From Drosophila persimilis (Eukaryota; Arthropoda; Insecta; Diptera; Drosophilidae), in the NCBI RefSeq assembly GCF_003286085.1, contig NW_020825288.1, forward strand, positions 13,454,001 to 13,518,000: DNA of 64,000 nucleotides, written 5' to 3'. Of this stretch, positions 53,278-64,000 are shown one piece after another. Position 1 is the first letter of the stretch; the number at the start of each line of letters is the position of its first letter. Both the position numbers and the translations under genes were made by a program. The notes under the pieces were generated by a model. The model did no database searches. It saw only the letters and a list, made by a program, of their open reading frames with translations, and was not told the origin of the DNA.

Positions 53278-56067
53278 GTATAATTTTTAATGTTGCTAAA
53301 TTTTATGCTAATTTGCCATTTTGGTCGTTCCATAATTAGGCCCGCTCATCAGGCGGGGGGTCTCTGTCCCCCTCCTACCTGCGATGGCGACTGGGAGTGG
53401 GCCTGGGCCTGGCCAACAATCGAATCCATTTATTCAGCCCTGTGTTCGGGCTGGCTTTAAAAACCTATAAAGCTTTTGGCACAAATCAATTAAATAGCTA
53501 CGCAAGTTTCCATTAGTGTGGTGCTGTCGCGGTGCTGCTGCGGTGTTCCCATTGAGAATGCCACCCACTGTGGCAAATAAAAATGCGTTGATGCTTTGCA
53601 TATTCAATTCGCTGATGTCTTCTTCGACATACTTGGAGCGCATTTGTCGTGTATTACCAAATGTCCGACATCAGCCAATTATGCATGAATCAGAGGAGAG
53701 ACTAGCTAGATTTCCACCTGCTGACCCACAAGACGGCCTGGCCATAAACATAGAAAATTGATGGCTCTACCACTTTGGGCATTGTCCCTAGCGGGGGGCT
53801 CGAAGCTTGTGTTTGAGGGTGGCTGGAAGTGGCTGCGGAGGGTCGATTGTAGTCAACCACTTCATCAAAAGGAAATAAAAATAATAATAACATGTCCTCA
53901 CTCGAAGGCCCAACAAAAGGCTACAAAATGTACCGAAACCAGGGGTGGATTGGCCTATCATAATCGTTTTAATAGAGAGCATACCGTAGACAGCAAACCA
54001 CCTCCACTTTGACACCACATCTCCTCTCCCCTGTGTTGCTGTGTGGCTGGACAATCAGTCATCGATTAACCAGCGAAACCCAGTTCTTATACGATGCCAA
54101 TGCCAATGCCAATTCCAAAATCCAATCGACTTTCCCTGGGGTGTTAACGATGCGGCAATTTGATTTTAACAGAGCTGCCACTCGGCTCTGAGCCCTGGCA
54201 ATCCTCCCCTGCGGATGACCAAAAATTAATTGCTGGTTGTGCAAAAATTTGATTGATGCACTTACTTTGGCAAAGAAATAAATAAAATTTTTGACACTTG
54301 GGAATTTTAATTAGAATGCCTTTGTTTCGGACCTCGAAGCGGGCCTCAGACCTGGGCTCTGATGAAGTCGTTTCGATAAAATGCAAAAATTTCGCACCAA
54401 ACTCTGTCCAATCCCTACCTCAGGTCCCCTTTTGACCATTCCTCTGTTGGCCAATTAGCGCCCCCCTGGCGGACAGTGGACGGACAGGAGCTCACGATTT
54501 TGGAGCGACTGATAAATTAGCAAAATTTTAATTTGATTTCCTTCACAAATTTCCGCTGAACTGGGCCTCGCGTCCCCGCATTGTCTGGTCTGTGGCAGGA
54601 GCAGTGGTAGCAGCAAATAAACTAAGTAAATTTATGGCCCTAGGGCAAGAGGCAAGCAGCAAACGTGTGCGACATGCCCACACATTGACACCTTGCCACA
54701 CCGAGCGGGGCAAGCCCCAGCCCCCAGCCAGCCAACCACACGGCAGCGGCAGTGGCAGCCAGCACACACACTCATCTAGAACTCGAAACAGTTGCAGGTC
54801 CCTTGGCGTATTTCGTAGTGATTTTTTGTTAATGCTGGGCAGGCACAAACGCGCTGACACTGCCGCATGGAATCGAAGACGAAGTCGAAGTCGAAGTCGA
54901 AGTCCATGCCCCATGTCCATGCCCATGCCACGTACGTGCGGCCAAACAAATTACAGGGAAATTGCGTCACCTGCAGGAATTTCCACTCAACATTGTCAAA
55001 TGCCATCAAAAGTTGTTGGACATGTTGTAACATTAATTTGACATTTTACTGCATTGGACAGGGGACAGGGGACCGGGATCGGGATCGGGATCGCATCCAG
55101 GAATCAGATGGGATACCAGTCCACAGCCTGCATGCATATGCATATCTGACTAAACTCCTTAACAATCTGGCCCCGGCTGACCGCAGAGAAACACAGGACA
55201 ACGACAGCTGTCGGGAAGGATGCTGGAGCCACCAACAGATCTCGCAGATCGGCAACTCCTCCTCCTCCGATTCGGCAGCTGCCGCAATCTGTTGGAGTAA
55301 TGCAAAAACATTTTTGGCATTAAAGCAAATTGATGCGGTTGCGAAATCTCATTGCCGGCGCACTGAATCTGATTTGCGGTCATCGCAGGCTGGAGCTGGA
55401 GCAGGAGCAGGAGCAGGGGCATCCCCAGCAGTGCAGCCCTCTTGTTAACCCGAATTCGGGTAGTACCTGGTACCGAGTAGATGTTGCAGATGCGGAAGCT
55501 GCAACGATTCATTTACTGCGGTGGCGATAATTTGTTAATCGAAGCACTGTCCCTCCTGCTGCTGTTCCGTTGTCCAATTAAACCAGAGGCCATCACCGAA
55601 AGTGGGGTGGGAATGAGCTCCGTGCAGGCTTGTTTGTTTTACGGCCGACGCTCTTTTACGATGGCATTTAGCTAAACTATCCTGCAGGCGCAGGCTGCAA
55701 ACACACGCCCCTGGGGAGGCTAGTCCAGGGGTTGTCCGTGCTGATGGTGCAGCATTTAATGCGAAAACGTGCCCCCAAAGTGGGCTTCGATTAGCGGCCG
55801 GGAAATGTGGAGGTCAGCAGCAGGAGATCACGCAGCGGCCATTATGGCCAGAGGCACGCCCGCTCCTGCCTAATCGCCAACCATTCCTGCGACCCATTTT
55901 GACGAGTCGACTGGTATCCCAACCTGTTCCTGAAATTCGGGCTTAAATTGGAGTTACATAGGTGTTATTTATTCAAAGGTTTCTTATTTGATAACCATAC
56001 ATATTCGTTGAACAAATTTGAGGTTAAAATTACTTCACACCGAAAAAATACGAATTTTAGCATAATA
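53278..56067. other. Intergenic region between decayed gene and PWWP gene
   Basis: No gene is supported. It contains CCAATG (54.1 kb), CGAAGT (54.89 kb), CGGGAT (55.08 kb) and GGAGCA (55.39 kb) hexamer-type repeats, all of the window-wide class. AATAAA on the minus strand at 55968-55973, 95 bases past the PWWP stop, is its likely poly(A) signal. Confidence 0.5.
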
Positions 56068-56574
56068 TTATTGTGAATTTAGAGTTTTTTTTGGTTCTGA
56101 AGACGTTTCTGTGTCCGTGTCGCTGTCGGCGACTATGTGACGAAAGGGTACACATTTCTCCTTAAGTTCGGCGCCTCTCAAATCCAAAGTACCCGCGTCC
56201 GAGTCCGAGTCGGAGTCCGACTGTCCACAGTCTTCCTCTAGGTGAGCCACCATATTTAAGTAGCCAACATCCGAGCTGGGCTGCGACACAGCCTTCTGTA
56301 TTTCCGACATAGCTTCTTGGAACGATCGGCAGACATTGGAGTTCCGATCGTGCACTTTTCCGTATCGCTTAAAATGCTTTTCAAAGTCAAAAATTTTATT
56401 CTTTGGCACCTTTGCATAGTCGCACGTGCCGTAAAAATAGACATTGTATGCACTGCCAAGCTCATTAATAAGTCGGCCAGGCCATGCGCGAAATCCTCTT
56501 ACTTTTCCGAACACGAACTGTCCAGCGGTGAATGGAGCCTTCTTTATTCCCCTTCGATTTCCCATTTTGTTCAA
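56068..56574 (-). CDS. Small PWWP-domain protein, HDGF/LEDGF-like
   Basis: This is probably a nuclear chromatin reader. PWWP domains of this kind bind nucleosomes carrying methylated H3K36. It is a single exon of 168 residues with the domain at about 15-100: FVFGKVRGFRAWPGRL, then YNVYFYGT, as in HDGF-type domains. The three aromatic cage positions are filled by Phe28, Trp31 and Tyr48. The name-giving motif is degenerate (AWPG for PWWP). After the domain come Ser/Asp repeats (119-126) and an acidic DSDTDTETSSEP tail. There is no integrase-binding domain, so it is much shorter than LEDGF or JASPer. The absence of introns could mean a retrocopy. An in-frame Met4 is an alternative start. I give no symbol. 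Confidence 0.8.
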   Translation of the reverse strand: MNKMGNRRGIKKAPFTAGQFVFGKVRGFRAWPGRLINELGSAYNVYFYGTCDYAKVPKNKIFDFEKHFKRYGKVHDRNSNVCRSFQEAMSEIQKAVSQPSSDVGYLNMVAHLEEDCGQSDSDSDSDAGTLDLRGAELKEKCVPFRHIVADSDTDTETSSEPKKTLNSQ

Positions 56575-56709
56575 TTTTCCAGATATAACCTCGAAATGAA
56601 TGCAAACTCACAAATTGATCGGCTGTTCAATTTTTTGCGGAAGAAAGGTGCCAAAAATAAGATTGCTCGATCTTCTTTTGTTGAGTTGCCAATGCTGCCA
56701 GATCGACGA

Positions 56710-56717
56710 TATCGATA
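56710..56717. promoter_or_regulatory. DRE (DREF site) of the PWWP gene
   Basis: TATCGATA is an exact DNA replication-related element 136 bases upstream of the PWWP start codon. It is typical of broadly expressed Drosophila genes. Confidence 0.6.
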
Positions 56718-57288
56718 GCGTCGCAAGCTCAAAAATGGTTAAACAAATTAAAATGTTTAAATGATTATGATGTTAAAATATTACAAATTCCATCTACTTA
56801 GATGCAGACAAAATAATTAATTAAAGATTACAAAAAATAATTTTGAGCTTCGAGTGCTGCCAGATTGTCGTCTCATGGTTCGCATGCGCGGCCCGCAATC
56901 TAGTTCAAATGTAGAATATGTGTGTATATGTATGCGTATATGTATATGTATGTATGGAATAAAAATCAAGATGCTTTCGCACAAATTTAAGGTTACATGA
57001 TTTTATTTGAATTGCAGTCTTGCTTATTTATAAATCATTAGAAGAGAGCACGTGGTGGCGATGCTTTATAGAGAAGGAGATATAATATATCTTTGATCAG
57101 CATTAATAAGCGAGTCGATAGAGCCAATTTTCAGTGGCTAACTGATTTTCTGTGATACACGTAATCGAAAATTTGGTAAGTGGCTATAAAAGTACACCGT
57201 GTACCACTTGCTATGATAACAGACTCCCTATTGTCTCCCAATTTTTTTTTTTTCTTTTATTTTACAAAAACCGAACAAAACAAATTTT

Positions 57289-57332
57289 CGATATCGACTT
57301 GGACGCAAGGTTGCTATCGATCACATATCGAT
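57289..57332. promoter_or_regulatory. Triple CGATA/TATCGAT cluster
   Basis: CGATATCG (57289-57296) and TATCGAT (57315-57321 and 57326-57332) lie within 44 bases. Such clusters bind BEAF-32 and DREF and are found at domain boundaries and housekeeping promoters. Confidence 0.5.
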
Positions 57333-59424
57333 GCATTGTAAAATTGAGTTCAAATTTGAATTCAAATGGCAGATCGAACTGGGTCATATGGTATGACCGA
57401 GTATTTGTGGGCGGTCAACGATTCCGTAATGAGCAAACAACATTTGCATTAATGGTCATTGGCGTGGAAATTTGCGCGGACATACAGGCAAGCGAAACAC
57501 GCTACCCTTGCCTGTTTCTGTGTGCGATTCTGTTTTAAATTTTCGCTCACGTTCGTCGTATTATGCGCAAATTGGCTTTTTAAATTGTCGACTTGTTTAA
57601 GCTAAACGCAGCTACACTTTATGGCCATGTTCCGCGCTGCATTTTAAACCACGCGAAATTCCACTAAGCCAAAGATATTCGCCAGCGAGCCCTTCGACTT
57701 CAGCTTCAGCCCTTTCCACCATAACTCAATTATAATAATTTTAATTTAACACAAACATGGCCTATAAAATTTGCAAAATTGCATTATTTACCAGCCGTAA
57801 TTACAACCATATTTTATATGCTAATGAGCCTTGCACTTGGCATAAATGCAATAATGATGGGAAATTAACCAGAGCCGAGTTCTAGGAACCAGTGGCAGCC
57901 CGAAGGTGTTGGATCTTTCCCCCAACTTCTGCATATAATATGTACATACATATATGGTGGTGGGTAGGATTGTCTGTCCATGGAGCTGGTGATAGTGGCG
58001 ACCTCTCCGGACTGTCACTTGCCGCCGCAGTGCTCAGAATTCAATTAGAAAATGCAATTTACGAGCCAGCCACGAGACACAGCGCTAATACCTATCAGGC
58101 TCTGCCACAGCCCCTGCCCCTGGCACAGCCTTTCCCGTTCTAGTGTGGCAGGCACAAAGCACATTAAGCAAACAAGCTGAAGGCGGCACGGGGGCAAAAG
58201 CTACGCATGTAATTTGTAAGTAATTTTTTCAACTATCAACCGCCCAGACAAACGACAGCCACAACAACGACGACAACGACGATGATGACGACGACGGCCA
58301 CGCACTTCACCAGCCCAAAATGCATTACAATTACACGAGGAGAGAGACATGGACAGGGAGAGGGAGGACAGCAGCAGGAGGAGGCCTGGCCAAGAGGCAC
58401 AAGCCATAGCGTTAAGCTGGAAAAATTAAGTAACGAAACCATTGAATGACCAAGTGAATAGGATTGGGAGTGGGAATGGGAATGGGAAAGAGAATGGGAA
58501 TAGCAATGACCATGGCCAGCGACAGGCAAAAGAGCCCAGGCATAAATTATGAATCATTTAGACGCTTCCTTATGACACCAAAAGGCAGAAGAAGGCACCA
58601 GGCTGCCATCCCACCAGGCAAGCCTCAGTTTGATGATGCATGGCCGCGGATGGGCCATGGATGGGCCCTGGCCGGAGCAGGAGTGACGTGGAGTGGTGCT
58701 TGGTGATTAACAAACGACAAGCATTGTGGCCCCGAATGTCATGCTTTCTATGGCGACTAACAAGTATTTATGTTACGATGAGGCTTGTGCCGTTTTATTG
58801 GTTTCATTGACTGGACATGGTCAGCATCAGCATCGCCAGAACCAACCAATATTTACGTTATGCTTAGCCAAAATGCTAATTGAAATGTCTGCACAGAACG
58901 AGACGATTTCCCATTGCACTTAGGCAATGGACAAATGGACAAAGTCAGGGGTGTGTCTGGCTCTAAATGGCAACTGTGGACATATAATCAAATTGGAGAA
59001 AATCGACCATAAAATCAAGTCGAGCTCATCAACAGGTTTGCGGAGGAAGGCCAATGGGGCTAATGAATGGGTTAGCTGATTGCGGTCTGTACGTACAGAA
59101 GAACAGGTCGAGCCGGCGCTTGGGAGGGCAATGGCAATCATAACCCAGATATATAATGACATTGTTGTTGCAGATGCCTTCACACTAGCGAAATGGAAGC
59201 TTTCTCCGATTAGAGGTGTCCTCCAGTTCATCTGAGATATCCTCACCCTCTCAATGGGTCTGTCTGCAGGCACCACTGAACAAAAGACTTAAGGCACGAA
59301 CTCGGCGCAATTAAGGCACATTTCCTGCAACACAACACCAGCCCCACCTCAATTGTGTGCATAATTCGCCATAGGTCCAAGTCAATTAAGAGACTCTCTA
59401 ATTAAGTGATTAAAACGCACACCC

Positions 59425-59425
59425 G

Positions 59426-59452
<27 letters not shown>
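59425..59452 (+). repeat. (CA)n microsatellite
   Basis: About 14 perfect CA units. Confidence 0.9.
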
Positions 59453-59456
<4 letters not shown>

Positions 59457-61010
59457 GCAAAGAGTGGAAATATGCAAGTTCATAAAACAAAGCCAGCCGC
59501 ATGCCTCACCTGGCAGAGTCCACACCCGCAATTCTGATAAGAAGTGAGAAGGGAGCTAGGTGGGGAAGGGTGCGGTGTGGTGTGGGCTTTGCAGTTTTCC
59601 AGGAACAAACACGCTTTTGCATTTTAATGCCACACAAATGAGGCGACGAGGCAGACGAGGCGTCCAAAAGCGGGCCAGCCAGCCGAAGCCGGCCAAATGG
59701 ACGAATGTGAATGTGAATGTGATGGTGAATGTGAATGTGAATGCGATGTGAGTTGCTGGCACGCACACACGCATGAACACACCAAGCAGCTTGTTTCTGG
59801 CTAATAAATGTTTTTTTAATGAATAAATCACTCAGCGATAAACATCTCTTTAATAACGTTCATTTAAAGAAGCGAAAACAAAACACACACCCGACAACAG
59901 CTCGAAGAAAGAGCCGGAGCCAAAGCCAGAGCCAAAGAGCAGACAAAGCTCTCGGCTGGGAGGGAGGCAGCACCAATGACTCGGCGTTGATTTCAGGCAT
60001 TTAACATTTGGAGCCGCAATAGACAAACCCTGAATGATTGGGCCTAGAAACGCAACCTGAAAAAAGGCATCGGCAGAAAGAGAAATCCAAGAAATAGGAT
60101 CCCACACCCATTCGCATTGTCTGCCGGCTGTCTGCAAATGCCAGAAAATTTATTTTGTATGTCTTCTTCATGTCCAGCTTGATGGCGAGCACAGCTGACA
60201 CATGGCTCCTTTCCGCCTCCTCTCCTCTCATCTCCGATATGAAAATTAATAATTCCCTGGCCCGGGCACTTGGTATGCCAGAGAGGTTTACCAGCTGGAT
60301 AGGATAGGATACCATACCAGACGCGTTCTCAGACTTGTCCAGTGGGGCGATCATCAATGTCAATTAAATGCTAAAATGTTGGAGGCCATTTGTGGGAGTT
60401 CGAGCAGGATATGGGGAGTGCATGTATCCCAGATGAAGTTATCTCTGCCAGCAGGGTCAAGCCGACCGGCCTCCTACTCATATTCATATGGCAACTCCAA
60501 CCGCAGCTCCAGCGTCTACTCCTACTCCACCCCATTGGACATAAATCTACGCCTTCAAATCTACATATTAACGCCAGAGCCTGGCCAACTCAATGCCAAC
60601 GGACAGCGCCACAATTGGCCAAGAGTCGGGGCCAACACGACGATCACTTACTTTATGATCACTTGAAAACCAATCAAGCATAATAAATAATCTTTCTGCA
60701 GCAGGGACAACAGGAGATATTGAAAATTGCGCACACAGATGGGCAGCCCGAAGTCGGACGGACACGGGCGCAGGCACATTAAATTATATTCACACTTTGG
60801 CCCCCAGAAAATGAAATGGTTTTAAATACAGAGGAAAGCCAAACAAGCTGCAGATCGCATTGAAGATCAGCAAACAGCGGACAAAGGAGAAGGCAGGATG
60901 CGGACCATGGACATGGGATGCAGCGGAGCCTGAGACTGTGGGCAACTCCAGGATGAATCTGGGACCCAGCACGTACGGCATGGCCTGGACCCTGGTACGA
61001 TCTGTCTGTG

Positions 61011-61036
61011 GCTCTGGCTCTGGCTCTGGCTCTGCC
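61011..61036 (+). repeat. GGCTCT hexamer repeat
   Basis: Four GGCTCT units, one of the many period-6 repeats of the window. Confidence 0.75.
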
Positions 61037-63824
61037 TCCGACTGTGGCTCGCTTATCATCATAACAATAATGTTAAAGTGGCAAAATGGCAAACTATGCG
61101 CAGAATGCATAAAATTTATAACCAACAGGCCCTGGCAATGGCAAAACAGATTTGTAGTTGTATCGGTATCTGCATTATAGTCGACTGCCGCCATGCCGTA
61201 TGTTGTACTTCACGCTTCCGCTCCGATCGATGGTCAAATGTTAAGCGCTGAGGCGAACACGATCACAATGGGACACATGCGGTGGCATCCATGGAGGGAT
61301 AGGTTACCGAGCAGGACTGGGATTCGCTCCCTGGATTTGCATTGAAATGGATGAGTGTGAACGGTTCAATCTGGGAGATCGGCTTCTGTGGGGCAAAGTG
61401 ACAGATCGCTTGAACTCTTGTAGATCGGCCGAGGACTGATATTAGAAGCTCTCTATACTAGAGATCGCTGGGCATTGAAATTGCCTACCATTTCTCGTGG
61501 CTTTCGATTGGTTTCTCTCTGTCCATTCGCATGATAGTTTCTCCCTTGATTAATGCCAGACCAAGAACTCTCCTATTGATCAGCTCTTAGCCTTGGGGGC
61601 TGCCATAATTGGTCATATAGCAGCCACTCCCTTCGCTTGCTCGGCGATATGCAAACAATTAACTAGCAATGCAAATATGATCGAAAAAAGCCCATTTCTC
61701 AAAGGCAAAACAGGGAAGTAAGCTGCCAATAAGCGTAAAAAGGCAAACACCTTGAAGCGCATAAATTAACACAACGACAATCCGCACCGAGTGCCATTCG
61801 GACCCAATCCAGTTTGCGCTGCGGGCCTGGTCGAAGATGGCTGAGGCGGCCAGAAGGGAATGCAATAGAACACAGAATTGGCGGATGAGTGGGCGCTGGT
61901 TGGCCATAGAAAACTGGCCTACAATAAGTATACGCCCCACTGCACTTGGCTTGAATGCGCCACTGATGATGTTCGTTCATCATTCACTACAACGACAGCT
62001 TAATAAATTGGAAAATTGATCGAACAAAGCATAGAAACGCCCCCCCTCCAAGGAGGTCTGTGTAGCCAGAAAAAACCGCTAGACGATCTCTAATGAAGCT
62101 CTGAAGCATAACTTAAGAAACCCAAAATCACAAAGCTGTTTGAGGATTGTTGTGACGAGTATTAATAAAACAACCAAATAATCAAGCCAACAGTTTTTGG
62201 AAGCGTCGAAACTCGTTTCAGACACCTCAGGGGTGGAGCCACAGCCACAGCGACAGACAGAGAAGGCACAATGTACAAGGGACAGAGACAGAGACAGGGA
62301 GAGGCCATCACAGAAATCAAGTCACAATCAAATTTAAATATTTCGTATTTTGAAAGCCGCGAGAGAGTGGCTCACATTTCGTTTTGGCGATTAATTAAAG
62401 ACTCATTAAGAATTTGTTCAACTCGGGCGATTAATTAAAAGGCTGTTAAGTGTGTCCCAGAAAGGGCAAGGAGAGACACACACAACAGCAATTAAGAGAG
62501 TTTTACTAATGGCCAACAAACGAGACCAAGCCGAGCCCCGTTGGCTTGCGGGCTGGCGAAAATGCAAAATACGCACCAATCAAATTTACATACCCGAATG
62601 CCTGAACCGGGGATGATCTGGCCGGGGGATATACTCTTATGCATTTAGTATATATCCACATACTCGCAGTATATGTGGATGATGACAAATGCCTTCGGTT
62701 GTGCTGTTGATAAATGCCCGCCAGTTTGTTGAGGGGGCAGCTTGAAAAATCGTTTGGCAAAAGATCACGCAACGGCCAAATTGAAACGTCAAAAGTCACA
62801 ACGAGGCCGAGGAGGAAAACCAGCAAACATTGCGCTGTGTTGTGCCTCTTCCCCCCATGAATATTAACACATTAAAAAGGCAAACGTGGTTGAGTGAAAA
62901 ATTAACCCAAAGCAGCCAAAATGTGGCTGCAGCAGCAGCAGTCTCTGCTCTGCGGCAGCGGCGGCGTAAATTATGCAAAGTCATCAAGTCAACGTTATCC
63001 AAACATCAATGGCCAGGGCTCAGGACTGCGAGGCCTGGGAAAAAATTAGCATAAGCCAAGCGGTACAGGCCCTGAGGGCCACTCCAGGACAAGGAACACG
63101 GACCAGAGAGCAGGAAGGGAGCAGCGGCAACGGCAATGGCAATGGCAATGGCCAGGCCCAGGCATGGCAGGAATGCCGCATTGATGCAGTCACTTTGATA
63201 GCGCGACATTAGCAGCAATTTATATGCAAATGCATCAGTGGAGCGAGTGGAGAGGCAGTGGTTACTGATTGATGGTCTCATTTCATAAGATGCCAAAGTG
63301 CGTAAGCCCAAAACCCAGAACCAGGGTTCGGTACAGCGATGTCCAAGGAATGGGGAGCAGGATGAACCGTATGGGAGCGGGCCGTGTATGCAGCATCATT
63401 AATGCGAATCATTAGCAGTGCTCGTTGATAAGATCGGGTGCAAATTATACAGCAGCCGCAGCTGGAACAAAACCCTCCACAGGAATGGGGGAACGGGACG
63501 GGGCTGGTATCTGGCCTAAGCTGCTCCTTGGCGGGGCATGATTCATGGCTGGGCTGGTTGCTGAGCGGGCCTAAAGGGGCGGTGAGTGCGTAATTTTTAA
63601 TTGCCAATTAAAATTGTTTCAATGAAGATGTGAAAGCTGCTTCACTTCAGGGCGGCAACAAAAACCCTTGATAAACAGGGCTATTCATTCAATTTTGAAC
63701 ATTGGACCAATTAGTTATTAAAGTTTCGCACGTGATATAAATGAATAATTGAATGAACCATAACATTAGCATTTATACATCAACAAACTTAAAACAGATT
63801 CAAAATTAAACGCCCAATAGGTGC

Positions 63825-63895
63825 TATCGATATATTCCATCGTTAAGTGTGACCATGCTCTGTCGATGTGTTGCCACCACGTCTTGCTCACACTG
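63825..63895. promoter_or_regulatory. DRE plus Motif 1 promoter cluster at right edge
   Basis: An exact DRE (TATCGATA, 63825-63832) is followed by Motif 1 words: 63845-63855, ten of eleven positions on the minus strand, and 63885-63895, ten of eleven on the plus strand. A further TTCACACTGG lies near 63965. This set marks a housekeeping promoter. Nothing coding lies to the left, so the gene probably runs rightward, with an ATG at 63992 a possible start. Confidence 0.5.
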
Positions 63896-64000
63896 CAAAT
63901 TTTATACTTTTCATGGTATTTTCCGGAATATTTCAAAATATCAGAAATAAAATAACGGACGTTTTTCACACTGGCGCCTCTTGGGGTTTCTATGATAACA

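Larger units (their letters stand above)
56718..63820. other. Non-coding DNA right of the PWWP gene
   Basis: No gene is supported. It holds a CGATA/TATCGAT cluster at 57.29 kb, GGGAAT repeats (58.47 kb), a CA microsatellite, GAATGT repeats (59.71 kb), a TGGCTC repeat (61.01 kb) and GGCAAT repeats (63.13 kb). A 28-codon frame from ATG at 57366 (MADRTGSYGMTEYLW...) lies 34 bases after the TATCGAT cluster. It is too short to call. Confidence 0.5.

Noticed and set aside
54867-55448. 193-codon plus-strand frame
   Set aside because: Most of it translates hexamer repeats (KSKSKS, DRDRDR, AGAGAG), so it is a simple-sequence artefact.
63766-63969. 67-codon minus-strand frame at right edge
   Set aside because: It starts without ATG and runs across the DRE and Motif 1 cluster, so it is better read as promoter DNA.
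1-64000. Homeobox of the ems paralogue E5
   Set aside because: I searched the open frames for a second WFQNRR homeodomain and found only that of ems, so E5 must lie outside the window.
1-64000. CRISPR arrays, tRNA/rRNA genes, complete transposons
   Set aside because: No regularly spaced repeats with unique spacers, no cloverleaf I could recognise, and no transposase or reverse-transcriptase motifs.

Overview
The window is animal nuclear DNA from a fly, almost certainly a Drosophila. It holds short introns (51-97 bp) with GT..AG ends, Drosophila core-promoter words (DRE TATCGATA, Motif 1) and a near-complete match to the Drosophila head-gap homeobox gene empty spiracles (ems). Degenerate period-6 repeats (CAGAGC, GGGCTG, CCGACT types) are very dense, which I associate with the obscura group. 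That species-group guess is weak; the genus is secure.

Layout. From 1 to about 6.3 kb is non-coding upstream DNA of ems, ending in a GAGA-rich block. ems lies at 7.19-8.76 kb on the plus strand, in two exons, followed by an AU-rich 3' UTR. Just beyond it, converging on the minus strand (9.54-9.91 kb), is a small, partly broken candidate gene. From 9.9 to 48 kb is a gene desert of about 38 kb holding microsatellites, G-quadruplex-type repeats and CGATA clusters. It also holds one orphan promoter-like module at 33.1 kb (GATA, kappaB and TATA sites, as in fly immune genes) and one unexplained protein-like open frame at 29.2 kb. From 48 to 57 kb is a compact cluster: two tandem protein arginine methyltransferase genes on the minus strand (a divergent one resembling Art9 and a canonical one resembling Art6), a decayed multi-exon gene facing Art6 head-to-head, and a single-exon PWWP-domain gene with a DRE promoter. 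From 57 to 64 kb is again mostly non-coding. A DRE plus Motif 1 cluster at the last 180 bases probably marks the promoter of a gene that starts at or beyond the right edge.

How they relate. ems is a developmental transcription factor, and the flanking non-coding DNA is most simply read as its regulatory landscape, perhaps shared with the paralogue E5, whose homeobox is not in the window. The two methyltransferases share an intron at the same codon and phase, so they are duplicates. One keeps every catalytic motif. The other has lost the residues needed for SAM binding and catalysis and has gained acidic stretches, so it is probably a pseudoenzyme. The head-to-head decayed gene and the broken frame next to ems suggest recent gene loss. 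I found no transposon, tRNA, rRNA, CRISPR array or prokaryotic system.
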